Shown in pieces: positions 1-7,302 of a stretch of DNA of 16,385 nt. Made by a program: the position numbers and the translations under genes. The DNA lies in NCBI GenBank assembly GCA_002428015.1, contig DIZW01000042.1:65194-81578 (forward strand). The letters run 5' to 3'. Below the pieces are notes generated by a model. It searched no databases. It worked only from the letters and a program-made list of their open reading frames with translations, and was not told where the DNA came from. Position 1 is the first letter of the stretch, and every line of letters begins with the position of its first letter. Origin of the DNA: Oxalobacteraceae bacterium UBA6018. GTDB taxonomy: Bacteria; Pseudomonadota; Gammaproteobacteria; Burkholderiales; Burkholderiaceae_D.

Positions 1-441
1 CTGATCCTGAGCGCGCGCGACACGGTGGAGGACCGCATCAAGGGCCTCGACATCGGCGCCGACGACTACCTGCCCAAGCCGTTCAGCCTGGAGGAGCTGC
101 TGGCGCGCATCCGCTCGCTGATGCGGCGCCAGTCGACCTCGAAGGAGACCATCCTCGAGCATCGTGGCATTCGTCTCAACCTGCTGGGCCACACCGTGCA
201 CCTGAACGGCGTCGCCGTGGGGCTGACCAGCCGCGAATTCGCGCTGCTCGAAATCTTCATGCAGAACGCCGGACGGATCCTGCCGCGCACGCTCATTTGC
301 GAGAAGATCTGGGAGTCGCACTACGACGTCGACACCAACCTGCTCGATGTCTACATGAGCAAGCTGCGCGCCAAGTTCGACACCGATCCAGGCGCGCCGC
401 TGTTCAAGACGGTGCGCGGCGTCGGCTATCAACTGTTATGA
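1..441 (+). CDS. OmpR-family response regulator, 5' end missing
   Basis: This is the C-terminal 146 residues of a two-component response regulator; the coding frame is already open at base 1. The visible start is the end of the receiver domain. It has the conserved Ser of LSAR (visible residue 4), then GADDYLPKPF with the switch aromatic Tyr23 and the invariant Lys26. The phosphorylated Asp lies outside the window. Residues from about 45 form the OmpR/PhoB winged-helix DNA-binding domain, with TSREFALLEIF, the recognition-helix stretch TNLLDVYMSKLRAK and the wing KTVRGVGYQLL. The family is usually about 220-230 residues, so roughly 80 are missing. Its stop overlaps the kinase start at 438, so the two are translationally coupled. 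I infer that it acts at the 11-bp direct-repeat promoters near 7170, 7220 and 8390. The inducing signal is unknown. Confidence 0.96.
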   Translation: MILSARDTVEDRIKGLDIGADDYLPKPFSLEELLARIRSLMRRQSTSKETILEHRGIRLNLLGHTVHLNGVAVGLTSREFALLEIFMQNAGRILPRTLICEKIWESHYDVDTNLLDVYMSKLRAKFDTDPGAPLFKTVRGVGYQLL

Positions 442-1844
442 CGGTCCTGGCCCCAACGTTGCGGCGCGTGCTGGCGCCGCGCCTGGGCTCGATCAGCACG
501 CGCCTGGCGCTGTGGTATGCGCTGGCCTCCACCTTCACGCTGGCCTGCCTGTTCGTGACCGGCTACTTCGTCCTGCAGCGCCACATCGTGAGCGGCCTGG
601 ACATGCTCAACCTGGCCGAGCTGGGCGAGGTGAAAGCCCACCTGGTGCGCGGCTACCAGCCGGACGACCCGACCTTCCTCGAACGCCGCCTGCGTAAGCC
701 CAGCGAGCGTTCCGCCGCGTTGTTCTACCTCGACGTGCGCAACGACCATACCGGGGTGTCGTTCGTGTCCGATAACCTGCACGGCAAGCGGCTCGGCGGC
801 AGCGTCGGCAAGGGCAACTTCAACCTCGACCAGGCCGGCATCGGCAAGCTGCGCGTGGGACGCTTCCAGATCGCGCCCTATACGATCAGCATCGGCACGG
901 CCGCCGGGGAAGTGCAGCGCATGCTCGAAGGCTATGCTGAAATCGGCTTGTCGCTGTTGGGCTGCATGATCGTGGCCAGCCTGGTGATCGGCTTCGGCCT
1001 GAGCCGCATCGCGCTGCGGCCGGTGCGCATGATCAGCGAAACGGCCAACCGGATCCGCTCCGACAACCTGAGCGAGCGCATCGCGGTCGGCGTGGCACGC
1101 GACGAGATTTCCGAATTGTCGACCATGCTCAACCAGATGTTCGACCGGCTTGAGTCGGCCTTCACCCAGATCCGCCAGTTCAGCGCGGAGGCCTCGCACG
1201 AGCTCAAGACGCCGCTGTCGCTGGTGCGCCTGCATGCCGAGAAAATGCTGCTGAGCGGCGCGCTGGCGCCGGCGCACGAGGAGGCCGTCCAGTTGCAGCT
1301 GGAAGAGCTGGCGCGGCTCGACCAGATCATCGAGGAGATGCTATTCCTGTCGCGGGTCGAGGCGCACGCCATTTCGCTCCAGCTCACCCATGCCAATCCG
1401 GCCGGCTTCCTGCAAGCGTTCGCGCAGGACGCGCGCGTGCTGGCCGAGCACTCCGGCCAGCTGTTCGCCCACAGCCACGACGGCGAGGGCCAGGTCAGCT
1501 TCGACGCCAAGCGGATCCGCCAGATCCTGCTCAATTTGCTGAGCAATGCAGCCAAGGCCTCGCCGCCTGGCGGCCACATTACGCTGCGCTCCCTGCTGGA
1601 AGACGGCTGCTGGCGCATCACGATGGAAGACGAAGGGCCGGGCGTGGCGGCCGACCAGTACGAACGCATTTTCGAGCGTTTCGTGCGCCTGCCGGCCGGG
1701 CCGGCCAATGACAGCGGCAATGGCCTGGGGCTGGCGATTTGCCGCGGCATCGTCGGCATGCACCACGGCCGCATCGCCGCCGCCCCTGGCGTGCATGGCT
1801 CCGGCCTGCGGGTGATCATCGAGCTGCCGGCGCCGGGCGTGTAA
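438..1844 (+). CDS. Membrane sensor histidine kinase of the two-component system
   Basis: This is a 468-residue inner-membrane histidine kinase that should phosphorylate the regulator encoded just upstream. TM1 is about residues 23-47, a periplasmic sensor region 48-166, TM2 167-190 and HAMP 191-245. The dimerisation/phosphoacceptor domain carries SHELKTPL with His254. The ATPase domain shows the N box (LLNLLSNAAKAS, Asn370), G1 (DEGPGV, 398-403), F box (IFERFVR) and G2 (GNGLGLAI, 427-434), so it looks active. The start is ATG 438, which overlaps the regulator stop as ATGA; a longer reading from 297 would lie on regulator codons. The overall architecture resembles CusS/QseC-type kinases, but the periplasmic part shows no metal-ligand cluster that I recognise. 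The ligand is therefore not predicted. The gene is convergent with the reductase operon. Confidence 0.95.
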   Translation: MTVLAPTLRRVLAPRLGSISTRLALWYALASTFTLACLFVTGYFVLQRHIVSGLDMLNLAELGEVKAHLVRGYQPDDPTFLERRLRKPSERSAALFYLDVRNDHTGVSFVSDNLHGKRLGGSVGKGNFNLDQAGIGKLRVGRFQIAPYTISIGTAAGEVQRMLEGYAEIGLSLLGCMIVASLVIGFGLSRIALRPVRMISETANRIRSDNLSERIAVGVARDEISELSTMLNQMFDRLESAFTQIRQFSAEASHELKTPLSLVRLHAEKMLLSGALAPAHEEAVQLQLEELARLDQIIEEMLFLSRVEAHAISLQLTHANPAGFLQAFAQDARVLAEHSGQLFAHSHDGEGQVSFDAKRIRQILLNLLSNAAKASPPGGHITLRSLLEDGCWRITMEDEGPGVAADQYERIFERFVRLPAGPANDSGNGLGLAICRGIVGMHHGRIAAAPGVHGSGLRVIIELPAPGV

Positions 1845-1853
1845 GCCGGGACG

Positions 1854-1878
1854 AAAAAAGGCCGCCACGTGGGCGGCC
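1854..1878 (-). terminator. Intrinsic terminator of the receptor-reductase operon
   Basis: A perfect 7-bp GC stem (GGCCGCC 1860-1866, GGCGGCC 1872-1878) with a 5-base loop is preceded on the plus strand by six A residues (1854-1859). Read on the minus strand this is a hairpin followed by U6, so it should end the minus-strand operon whose last stop is at 2019. On the plus strand no T-tract follows the stem, so it would end the kinase transcript less efficiently. Confidence 0.8.
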
Positions 1879-2018
1879 CTGCGCAGGAGGGAGGGACCGG
1901 TCACCCGAGCCGGGCGATGGCCTCGGCAGCGCCGGCCGGGACGCCGTCCAGCGGCCGGGCCGCCGGCTTGTTCCTCATGGTCTGTTCCATACGGCCGCTA
2001 CCCATCCCCTGCTGCCGG

Positions 2019-4058
2019 TCACAGGTCCAGAACCAGCATCGGCCCCGTCGAGCGTGAACAGCATGGCAGGAAGCTGTCGTTGCGGGCGCGCTCCGCGGCG
2101 CTGAGAAACACGTCGCGGTGTTCAGGCGTACCGTCCAGCACACGCGTCAGGCAGGTGCCGCACACGCCCTCGGCGCAGGAAGCCTGGACGTCGACGCCGC
2201 AGGCCGTCAGCGCGGCCAGCACCGTCTGGTCCTGGGCCACGCGGATGACTTTTCCACTGCTGGCGAGCTTGACGTCGAAGGGCACGTCGGCGTCCTTGTG
2301 CTGGACCGAGCCGCTGAAGTATTCGCGGTGGACCTGCTCATCGGGCCAGCCGGCCGCGCGCGCGGCGTTGATGATGGTATCCATGTAGCCCTGCGGTCCG
2401 CATACGTACAGGTGGGTGCCGGCGGCCGGATGGGCGAGGACCGCACCGGTGTCGAGCGGCGGGCAGCTTGGGTCGTCGCTGAAATGGTACTTCACCTGCA
2501 CGCGATAGCTGGAGTTGGCGATGCGATCGAGGAAGGCGGCGCGGCGGCGCGTGCGGGCGCTGTAGTGCAGTTCGAAGTCGGCACCGCTGTTGGCCAGGCG
2601 CTCGGCCATGCAAAGGATGGGCGTGATGCCGATGCCGCCGGCGAACAGCAGCGAGCGGGTGGCGGCATGCGCCAGCGGGAAGTGATTCTTCGGCGCGCTC
2701 ACCGTCAGGCTGTCGCCGCACGCGAGCGCATGCATCGCGCGCGATCCGCCGCGCGAGTCGGCGGCCAGCTGCACCCCGATCAGGTAGCGCCCCGTTTCGG
2801 ACGGGTCGTTGCACAGCGAGTACTGGCGCACCAGGCCGGGCGCGAGCTGGACGTCGATGTGCGAGCCGGCGCTGAACGCCGGCAGCTGGCCGCCGGCGGG
2901 ATCGACCAGTTCGAAGCTGCAGATGCCGTCCGCTTCAGGCACCTTGCTGGCCACGCGCAAGGTCATCATGCTTGCCGCCGGCTTGCGCAGCTTGCGCCGC
3001 AGGTAGGGGCTGGCGCCGGAGTAGGCCAGAACCACGGTGCCGAGGCAGGCCAGCAGCAGCAGGATCTGGTAGGGGAGGCCGCCCACCAGGCCGGAGTGCA
3101 GGGCGATGCAATACAGGTAGATCTTGCGGCCCAGCGGGACGTCGGTATCGTAGTGCAGCAGCGACATGACCGCGCCGCTGTAGGCGTCGAGGTAGAGGTA
3201 GGACTTGGCGATATCATGCGGGGCACCGCTTTCCAGGACCTCGAATCCGACCGGGTCGGTCGGCTTGACCGGGTAGCGCATGCTGACCCATTCCTGGTCC
3301 GGGAACGCCAGCTTCGAGTTCTGCCAGAACTGTTCCATCGACAGGCGTTTCACGCCCTCGACCGGGGTCGAACGGGGCGGCTTGGCCAGCCTTTGGGTGC
3401 CGGTGACCTGATAGAACAGCTCCTGCACCGGCTGGAAGCTGATGGGCAGGGCCGTCAGCGTGATCGCGACCAATACCAGGCTGGTATAGATGCCCACCAC
3501 CTTGTGCAGGTTGATGGTGCGGGCGCTGCCCGGCAGGCGCGGGTTGAACTTGAGCGCGCTTTTGAGGCGCTGCCCGCGGCGCGGCCACCAAAGATAGAGG
3601 CCACCGGCCACCAGCAGCAGCAGGAAGGCGACGTTGTTCCAGCCGGCGAACAGGCGGCCGTTCTCCATGAAGCGGAAGCGGTGCAGCGAATCGGCGATTC
3701 CGAACAGCCCGCCGTACTGGTTCTGGACGCCCAGTACCGCACCGCTGCAGGGATTGAGGTAGACGTAGTCCTTGTCCGTGAACATGACCGCGGTGGCGCT
3801 GGTGGCGGCGGCGCTGACCTCGATGCTGTGCAGCTTGGCGCCCGGGTGGACGCCGCGCGCGATGCCGGCCAGCTTGTCGAGCGGCAGGCGCGGGCTGCAG
3901 GCGGCCACTTCGTGCAGGTCGCCGTTGACGAAGTGGTCGATGCTCGGACGCAGGACGAACAAGGCGGCTGTCACTGCCAGGAACACGATGACCAGTCCCA
4001 TGGTCAGGCCGGTCCAGCGATGCACGATCAGGAAATTATTGCGGAACGGTGAATTCAT
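2019..4058 (-). CDS. PepSY-type membrane protein fused to a phthalate-dioxygenase-reductase-like flavin/2Fe-2S reductase
   Basis: This 679-residue protein has two halves. Residues 1-355 are a PepSY-associated four-helix membrane protein with TM segments near 17-36, 142-158, 186-208 and 328-346. Histidines placed as in heme-binding family members occur in HRWTG (His13), LHRFRF (126), NLHKVVG (185) and ALHSGL (321). Residues 364-679 form a phthalate dioxygenase reductase/VanB-type module. It has flavin-binding RQYSLCN (411-417), GGSRAMH, nucleotide-binding GGIGITP (474-480), YVCGPQGYMD, and a C-terminal plant-type [2Fe-2S] site with Cys628, Cys633, Cys636 and Cys666. A plausible role is moving electrons from NAD(P)H through flavin and Fe-S to membrane heme and a periplasmic acceptor such as an imported ferric compound; this is inferred. 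The gene lies 29 bp after the upstream gene. The frame stays open far upstream, but that part overlaps the neighbour. Confidence 0.93.
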   Translation of the reverse strand: MNSPFRNNFLIVHRWTGLTMGLVIVFLAVTAALFVLRPSIDHFVNGDLHEVAACSPRLPLDKLAGIARGVHPGAKLHSIEVSAAATSATAVMFTDKDYVYLNPCSGAVLGVQNQYGGLFGIADSLHRFRFMENGRLFAGWNNVAFLLLLVAGGLYLWWPRRGQRLKSALKFNPRLPGSARTINLHKVVGIYTSLVLVAITLTALPISFQPVQELFYQVTGTQRLAKPPRSTPVEGVKRLSMEQFWQNSKLAFPDQEWVSMRYPVKPTDPVGFEVLESGAPHDIAKSYLYLDAYSGAVMSLLHYDTDVPLGRKIYLYCIALHSGLVGGLPYQILLLLACLGTVVLAYSGASPYLRRKLRKPAASMMTLRVASKVPEADGICSFELVDPAGGQLPAFSAGSHIDVQLAPGLVRQYSLCNDPSETGRYLIGVQLAADSRGGSRAMHALACGDSLTVSAPKNHFPLAHAATRSLLFAGGIGITPILCMAERLANSGADFELHYSARTRRRAAFLDRIANSSYRVQVKYHFSDDPSCPPLDTGAVLAHPAAGTHLYVCGPQGYMDTIINAARAAGWPDEQVHREYFSGSVQHKDADVPFDVKLASSGKVIRVAQDQTVLAALTACGVDVQASCAEGVCGTCLTRVLDGTPEHRDVFLSAAERARNDSFLPCCSRSTGPMLVLDL

Positions 4059-4066
4059 GATGATGT

Positions 4067-4073
4067 CCTCCTT
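4067..4073 (-). promoter_or_regulatory. Ribosome binding site that fixes the reductase start
   Basis: On the minus strand AAGGAGG lies 8 bases before ATG 4058. It is a near-perfect Shine-Dalgarno sequence and shows that the long open frame extending up to 4847 is not the real N-terminus. Confidence 0.85.
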
Positions 4074-4087
4074 GAGCTTGGGGCGGT

Positions 4088-4873
4088 TCAGGGCGCGACG
4101 AGCGGATCGGCGATGACGAGCTGCTTTTCGTTGCGGATGTTTTTCTTGGAGTCGCTGATGGCTTTCCATTCCGGGTTGTCCGCCAGACGTGCGCGCACCT
4201 TCGCCACCACTGCCTCGCGGGCGCCGAGCGTGGCGTCGTTCCGGTATTCGAGGATCACCATCGTCGACCATGGACGGCCGGCGGCGTAGCGGTCGACGTA
4301 GATGCCGTAGTGGACCAGCACGCCTTCCTGCATCCAGCCGTCGAACTGCGGCACGACGTAGCCGTCGGCGTATTTCAGGTAGTCCGGCGCCGAAATCATG
4401 GTCTCGTAGGGAATCACCATGTACACCGAATCGGCGCTGCTGGCCGCGCTGCGCTTGTCGCGCACCAGGTCGGCCGGCGCGGTCTGGATCGACGTCGTCA
4501 ACGCCAGCGCCTTGCTGCCCAGGCCACCGGGGAAGTCGCGTTCGATCGTCTTCCAGCGCTGCAGCGCGGCGTAGTTGGGAAAGGCCAGCATGGCGATCGC
4601 GTCGAAGCTGCCGCTGTCGGCATAGCGCCCGTACAGCAGGTTGAAGTCGCTCAGCACGCCGGCGCGTTTCCATGCCTGGAACTGGCGCAGGCCGGCGCCC
4701 TGCAGTTCGCGGCGCAGGGCGACGCGGTCGGCCGGCTTGGCGTGGTAGGTGACGATCAGCGAGAGTGGGCCGTCCGCATGCTGTTCGGCGGCGCCGGTTT
4801 GGGCCGATGCCAGCACGGTCAGCATCAGGGCGGCGGCGGCGCCGCACAGCAGATGTACAAATTTGCGCAACAT
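4088..4873 (-). CDS. Exported protein with two probable dimeric alpha-beta-barrel-like repeats, function unknown
   Basis: This is a 261-residue protein with an N-terminal signal peptide (about 1-29, hydrophobic core CGAAAALMLTVLA). The mature part seems to contain two related units, about 36-118 and 149-240. Each begins with a beta strand (LSLIVTYHA; YMVIPYETM), continues with a helix carrying aromatic residues (QFQAWKR; QFDGWMQ), then a strand with a tyrosine-rich segment (LLYGRYA; VHYGIYVDRYA) and another strand/helix. This resembles a tandem NIPSNAP/EthD-like dimeric alpha-beta barrel. I make that call from pattern only and do not recognise a named family. Start ATG 4873 has GAAGGAA 5 bases upstream; an in-frame extension to 4945 would run through the intergenic hairpin. 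It lies between receptor and reductase genes in one operon, suggesting a periplasmic step on the imported ligand or as partner of the reductase. No enzyme activity can be assigned. Confidence 0.85.
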   Translation of the reverse strand: MLRKFVHLLCGAAAALMLTVLASAQTGAAEQHADGPLSLIVTYHAKPADRVALRRELQGAGLRQFQAWKRAGVLSDFNLLYGRYADSGSFDAIAMLAFPNYAALQRWKTIERDFPGGLGSKALALTTSIQTAPADLVRDKRSAASSADSVYMVIPYETMISAPDYLKYADGYVVPQFDGWMQEGVLVHYGIYVDRYAAGRPWSTMVILEYRNDATLGAREAVVAKVRARLADNPEWKAISDSKKNIRNEKQLVIADPLVAP

Positions 4874-4912
4874 GATGATTCCTTCAAATTGGGGTGACTC
4901 GATCGGACGTAC

Positions 4913-4943
4913 GCCCCCCTCGGCCGCCGGCCGTGCGGGGGGC
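4913..4943 (-). other. Intercistronic GC hairpin between receptor and exported protein genes
   Basis: GCCCCCC (4913-4919) and GGGGGGC (4937-4943) form a perfect 7-bp stem. The 17-base loop contains a second inverted repeat (CGGCC 4921-4925, GGCCG 4929-4933). It starts 17 bases after the receptor stop. No U-tract follows on the minus strand, so it is not a standard terminator. It may stabilise the receptor mRNA end or lower expression of the two downstream genes. Confidence 0.6.
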
Positions 4944-4960
4944 ACAACGGCCAGGCTGGC

Positions 4961-7060
4961 TTAGTAGGCGATTTTGGCGCTGAAGCGCAGCGCGCGTTCC
5001 ATGCCGGCGCCGTAGGAGCTGCTGGTCACGGAATTCCAGTACCACTTGTCTGCCAGGTTCGAGATGGCCACCTGCAGGGTGGTCTTGTGGCCAGAGAGCA
5101 CGGTGTGGTAGGAGGCCGCCAGGTTGAACAGGCTGACGCCGGGGATCTGGCCCTGGTCGAGGGCGTTGATGAAGCGTGGCCCGGTGTAGGTGGCGCCGGC
5201 CTTGAGGCTCAACTGTTTCATCCACGCCGGGCTGTATTCGACGTTGAAGGTGCCGATCACTTCGGCCAGGTTCTCCGGCGACTTGCCGTTCAATGCCGGG
5301 TCGATCACGGTCTGCTGGGTGCCACGCATGAGCTGCGCGGTGCCGTTGACGGCCCACTCGCGGCTCAACTTGGCCTTGGCGGAGATTTCAAAGCCACGCA
5401 GGTGGCTGGTGCCGTCGTACAGGAACTCATGGAAACGGGCGCCCTTGACCTGGTTGGTCACCGCATTGGCGCGCTCGATGTCGAAATAGTCGATGTTGAC
5501 GTAGGTGTTCTTCAACCACTCGGAGCGCACGCCGATCTCCTTCTGGGTCGACTCGGTCGGTCCCAGGATCTGGAATTCGTTGACCGAGCCGGTGGTGGCG
5601 GTGGGGCCGTCTTCCAGCGCGCGCATGAAGCTGCCGTACAGGACGGTTCGCGGCGCCACCTCCCACAGCACCCCGGCTCCCGGCGCCGTCGGCCGCGATT
5701 CGAGCGTGTTCGCCACCAGCGTTTTCTGGTTGGTGCTCATGAACTGGGCGTCCGACTTGCGCACGCCGGCCAGCACCTTCAGCGACGAACCGATGCTGAT
5801 GGTGTCGTAGACGTAGAGACTCTTTTCGCGGTTGCGCGATGGCGCGACCGATTCCGCCTTGTCCGGGTCGACCAGAAGCGGGATCGGGGCCGGGTCGTAG
5901 ATGTTGATCGGGGTGGTCGCGGTGCCGAAGCCGAATGGATTGTTGGCTTTGCGCTCGTTGGCGGAAAAGCCGAGCGCGGCCTCGTTGCGCAGCATGGCCA
6001 GCGCGAAGCGGCCGTTCAGTTCGACGCGCGCGAATCGGTTGTCGTAGTGCTGGTTCTTGATCCACTGGATCTGCATGGTGCCGGCGCCGGAATCGACGTC
6101 GTATTTGCCGGTCGTGCGGGCAGCCACCCGCGAGCGCTCCGAGTTCGACGCGCCCGCTTCTGCCAGCACGCGCCACTGGTCCGACAGCAGGTAGTCGACG
6201 CGCGCGATCTTGTTACGGGTGTGCGGCGTGTAGCGGCCCCAGGTCGCTCCCAGCATCTTGGTCGGGTCCAGGGTGTGCGGCACCGGGATGACGCCGTTGA
6301 CGGCGGCGAGCGGCGCCAACGAGCCCTGTTCCATCACGTCCTTCATGTAGCTCTCGTAATCGAAGCGGAAGCTCAATTCCCGGGACGCGCGCCAGTCGGC
6401 GGCGACACTGGCGAAGTGGCCGGTGCCGGATAAATTATGCACACCGGTGGCGATGTGGGTGCCGGATGCGTTAATGCGCACGCCGAGTGGATGCTCGTCG
6501 CCGAAGCGGTGGCTCAGGTCGACCGCGGCGCCGTACTGGCCGAAGGCGTTGCCCGATACGGTCAGCGTCGCCAGGTCCTTGGCGGCGGGGCGCTTGGTGA
6601 CCAGGTTGATGATGCCGGCCGGGCTGGCCAGGCCGAACATGAGCGCGTTGGCGCCTTTGAGGGCCTCGACCTTTTCCTTGTTCTCGGTCGGGATCGTGAT
6701 GACGTTGGTGATCGCCAGGCCGCCGTTGATGCGGTAGTTTGTGTACAGGCCGAGCTGGATGCCGCGGAATTTGATGCTGTCGTTGGCGCTGCCGGCGCCG
6801 TTGTTGCTGGACACCCCGGCGACCGATTTGACGGCGTCGCCGTAGCCGTCCTGCTGGCTGCCTTCCTCGATCTGCTTGCGCGAGACGACCACCTTGGTCT
6901 GGGTCGAGCCGCCGCCGTCGGCCTGGGCCGGCTTGTCGGCCTCGTCGTCGGCGGCCGCCTTGGCTTGCTGGGCGAGGGCGGGCGAGTAGGGCGCGGCGAT
7001 GCCGGCGATCCCCATCAGCACGTAGAAAAGTCGGGTAACGCAAAAGCGCTGGTGCATCAT
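4961..7060 (-). CDS. TonB-dependent outer-membrane receptor, siderophore-receptor type
   Basis: This is a 699-residue outer-membrane receptor with signal peptide 1-30 (cut after PALA). A TonB-box-like segment is TQTKVVVS near 53-60. The plug domain (about 60-160) contains DAVKSVAGVSSNN, SIKFRGIQLG, INGGLAITN, VEALKGANALMFGLASPAGIIN and LVTKRPA, the usual siderophore-receptor plug pattern. The remainder is a 22-strand barrel ending RALRFSAKIAY with a terminal aromatic residue. There is no N-terminal signalling (STN) domain, so it should not act through an anti-sigma factor. Start ATG 7060 follows AAGGAGA with 7 bases spacing; a second ATG follows at once. It is the first gene of a three-gene operon and is divergent from a YncE-like gene. 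The direct-repeat promoter at 7185-7153 suggests two-component control. The substrate, whether a ferric siderophore or another chelate, cannot be read from sequence. Confidence 0.95.
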   Translation of the reverse strand: MMHQRFCVTRLFYVLMGIAGIAAPYSPALAQQAKAAADDEADKPAQADGGGSTQTKVVVSRKQIEEGSQQDGYGDAVKSVAGVSSNNGAGSANDSIKFRGIQLGLYTNYRINGGLAITNVITIPTENKEKVEALKGANALMFGLASPAGIINLVTKRPAAKDLATLTVSGNAFGQYGAAVDLSHRFGDEHPLGVRINASGTHIATGVHNLSGTGHFASVAADWRASRELSFRFDYESYMKDVMEQGSLAPLAAVNGVIPVPHTLDPTKMLGATWGRYTPHTRNKIARVDYLLSDQWRVLAEAGASNSERSRVAARTTGKYDVDSGAGTMQIQWIKNQHYDNRFARVELNGRFALAMLRNEAALGFSANERKANNPFGFGTATTPINIYDPAPIPLLVDPDKAESVAPSRNREKSLYVYDTISIGSSLKVLAGVRKSDAQFMSTNQKTLVANTLESRPTAPGAGVLWEVAPRTVLYGSFMRALEDGPTATTGSVNEFQILGPTESTQKEIGVRSEWLKNTYVNIDYFDIERANAVTNQVKGARFHEFLYDGTSHLRGFEISAKAKLSREWAVNGTAQLMRGTQQTVIDPALNGKSPENLAEVIGTFNVEYSPAWMKQLSLKAGATYTGPRFINALDQGQIPGVSLFNLAASYHTVLSGHKTTLQVAISNLADKWYWNSVTSSSYGAGMERALRFSAKIAY

Positions 7061-7152
7061 TTGAATGTCTCCTTGGGGCTTATCGTGCCGGGCCTTGAAT
7101 CGATCCGGTCACTCTTTCGTTCCGCGCAGTGGTATCGCGGTTGTTATGACGG

Positions 7153-7185
7153 ATCGTGAACCTCCAACCTGAACCCATCCTGAAT
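7153..7185 (-). promoter_or_regulatory. Predicted OmpR-type promoter for the receptor operon
   Basis: On the minus strand ATTCAG (7185-7180) and GTTCAG (7174-7169) are direct half-sites exactly 11 bp apart. They are followed after 10 bp by CACGAT (7158-7153), a weak -10 that keeps the key A2 and T6. The predicted leader to ATG 7060 is about 85 bases. The same layout occurs at two other promoters in the window. Confidence 0.65.
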
Positions 7186-7211
7186 ACTGGCTAAACGCCG
7201 CAGGGGCGATT

Positions 7212-7245
7212 CGTTCAGCTTCGGTTCAGGCTCGCGCGCTACGCT
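7212..7245 (+). promoter_or_regulatory. Predicted OmpR-type promoter for the YncE-like gene
   Basis: Half-sites GTTCAG at 7213-7218 and 7224-7229 are identical and 11 bp apart. A -10-like TACGCT lies 10 bp further (7240-7245). No good -35 box is present, which fits an activator that replaces it. The predicted start of transcription, near 7252, coincides with the beginning of a tandem repeat. Confidence 0.65.
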
Positions 7246-7251
7246 GGCGCG

Positions 7252-7291
7252 CCATTGCCTCCCATTGCCACTCATTGCCACCCACTGCCAC
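7252..7291 (+). repeat. Four tandem 10-bp repeats in the propeller gene leader
   Basis: There are four consecutive copies of a unit like CCATTGCCAC (7252-7261, 7262-7271, 7272-7281, 7282-7291), each with zero to two differences from this unit. They end just before the AGGAG ribosome site (7293-7297). They would make up nearly the whole untranslated leader of the propeller mRNA. Confidence 0.85.
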
Positions 7292-7302
7292 CAGGAGTCA
7301 CC

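Noticed and set aside
297..437. Upstream extension of the kinase frame
   Set aside because: It overlaps the regulator's DNA-binding domain codons. The ATGA overlap at 438-441 is the normal coupled start.
2118..4052. Long plus-strand open frame (644 residues) opposite the reductase
   Set aside because: Its composition (many His, Gln, Arg, Ala, Val) is that of an antisense shadow in GC-rich DNA. The minus-strand gene has clear domains and catalytic motifs.
4059..4847. N-terminal extension of the reductase frame by 263 residues
   Set aside because: It is Arg/Pro-rich, lies entirely on the gene for the exported 261-residue protein in another frame, and a strong ribosome site precedes ATG 4058.
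5087..6433. Plus-strand open frame (448 residues) opposite the TonB receptor
   Set aside because: It is an antisense shadow with no recognisable domain or ribosome site, while the receptor on the other strand is unambiguous.
7061..7302. Search for a Fur box between the receptor and propeller genes
   Set aside because: No stretch close to the 19-bp GATAAT-type consensus was seen by eye. A weak site cannot be excluded without a matrix scan.
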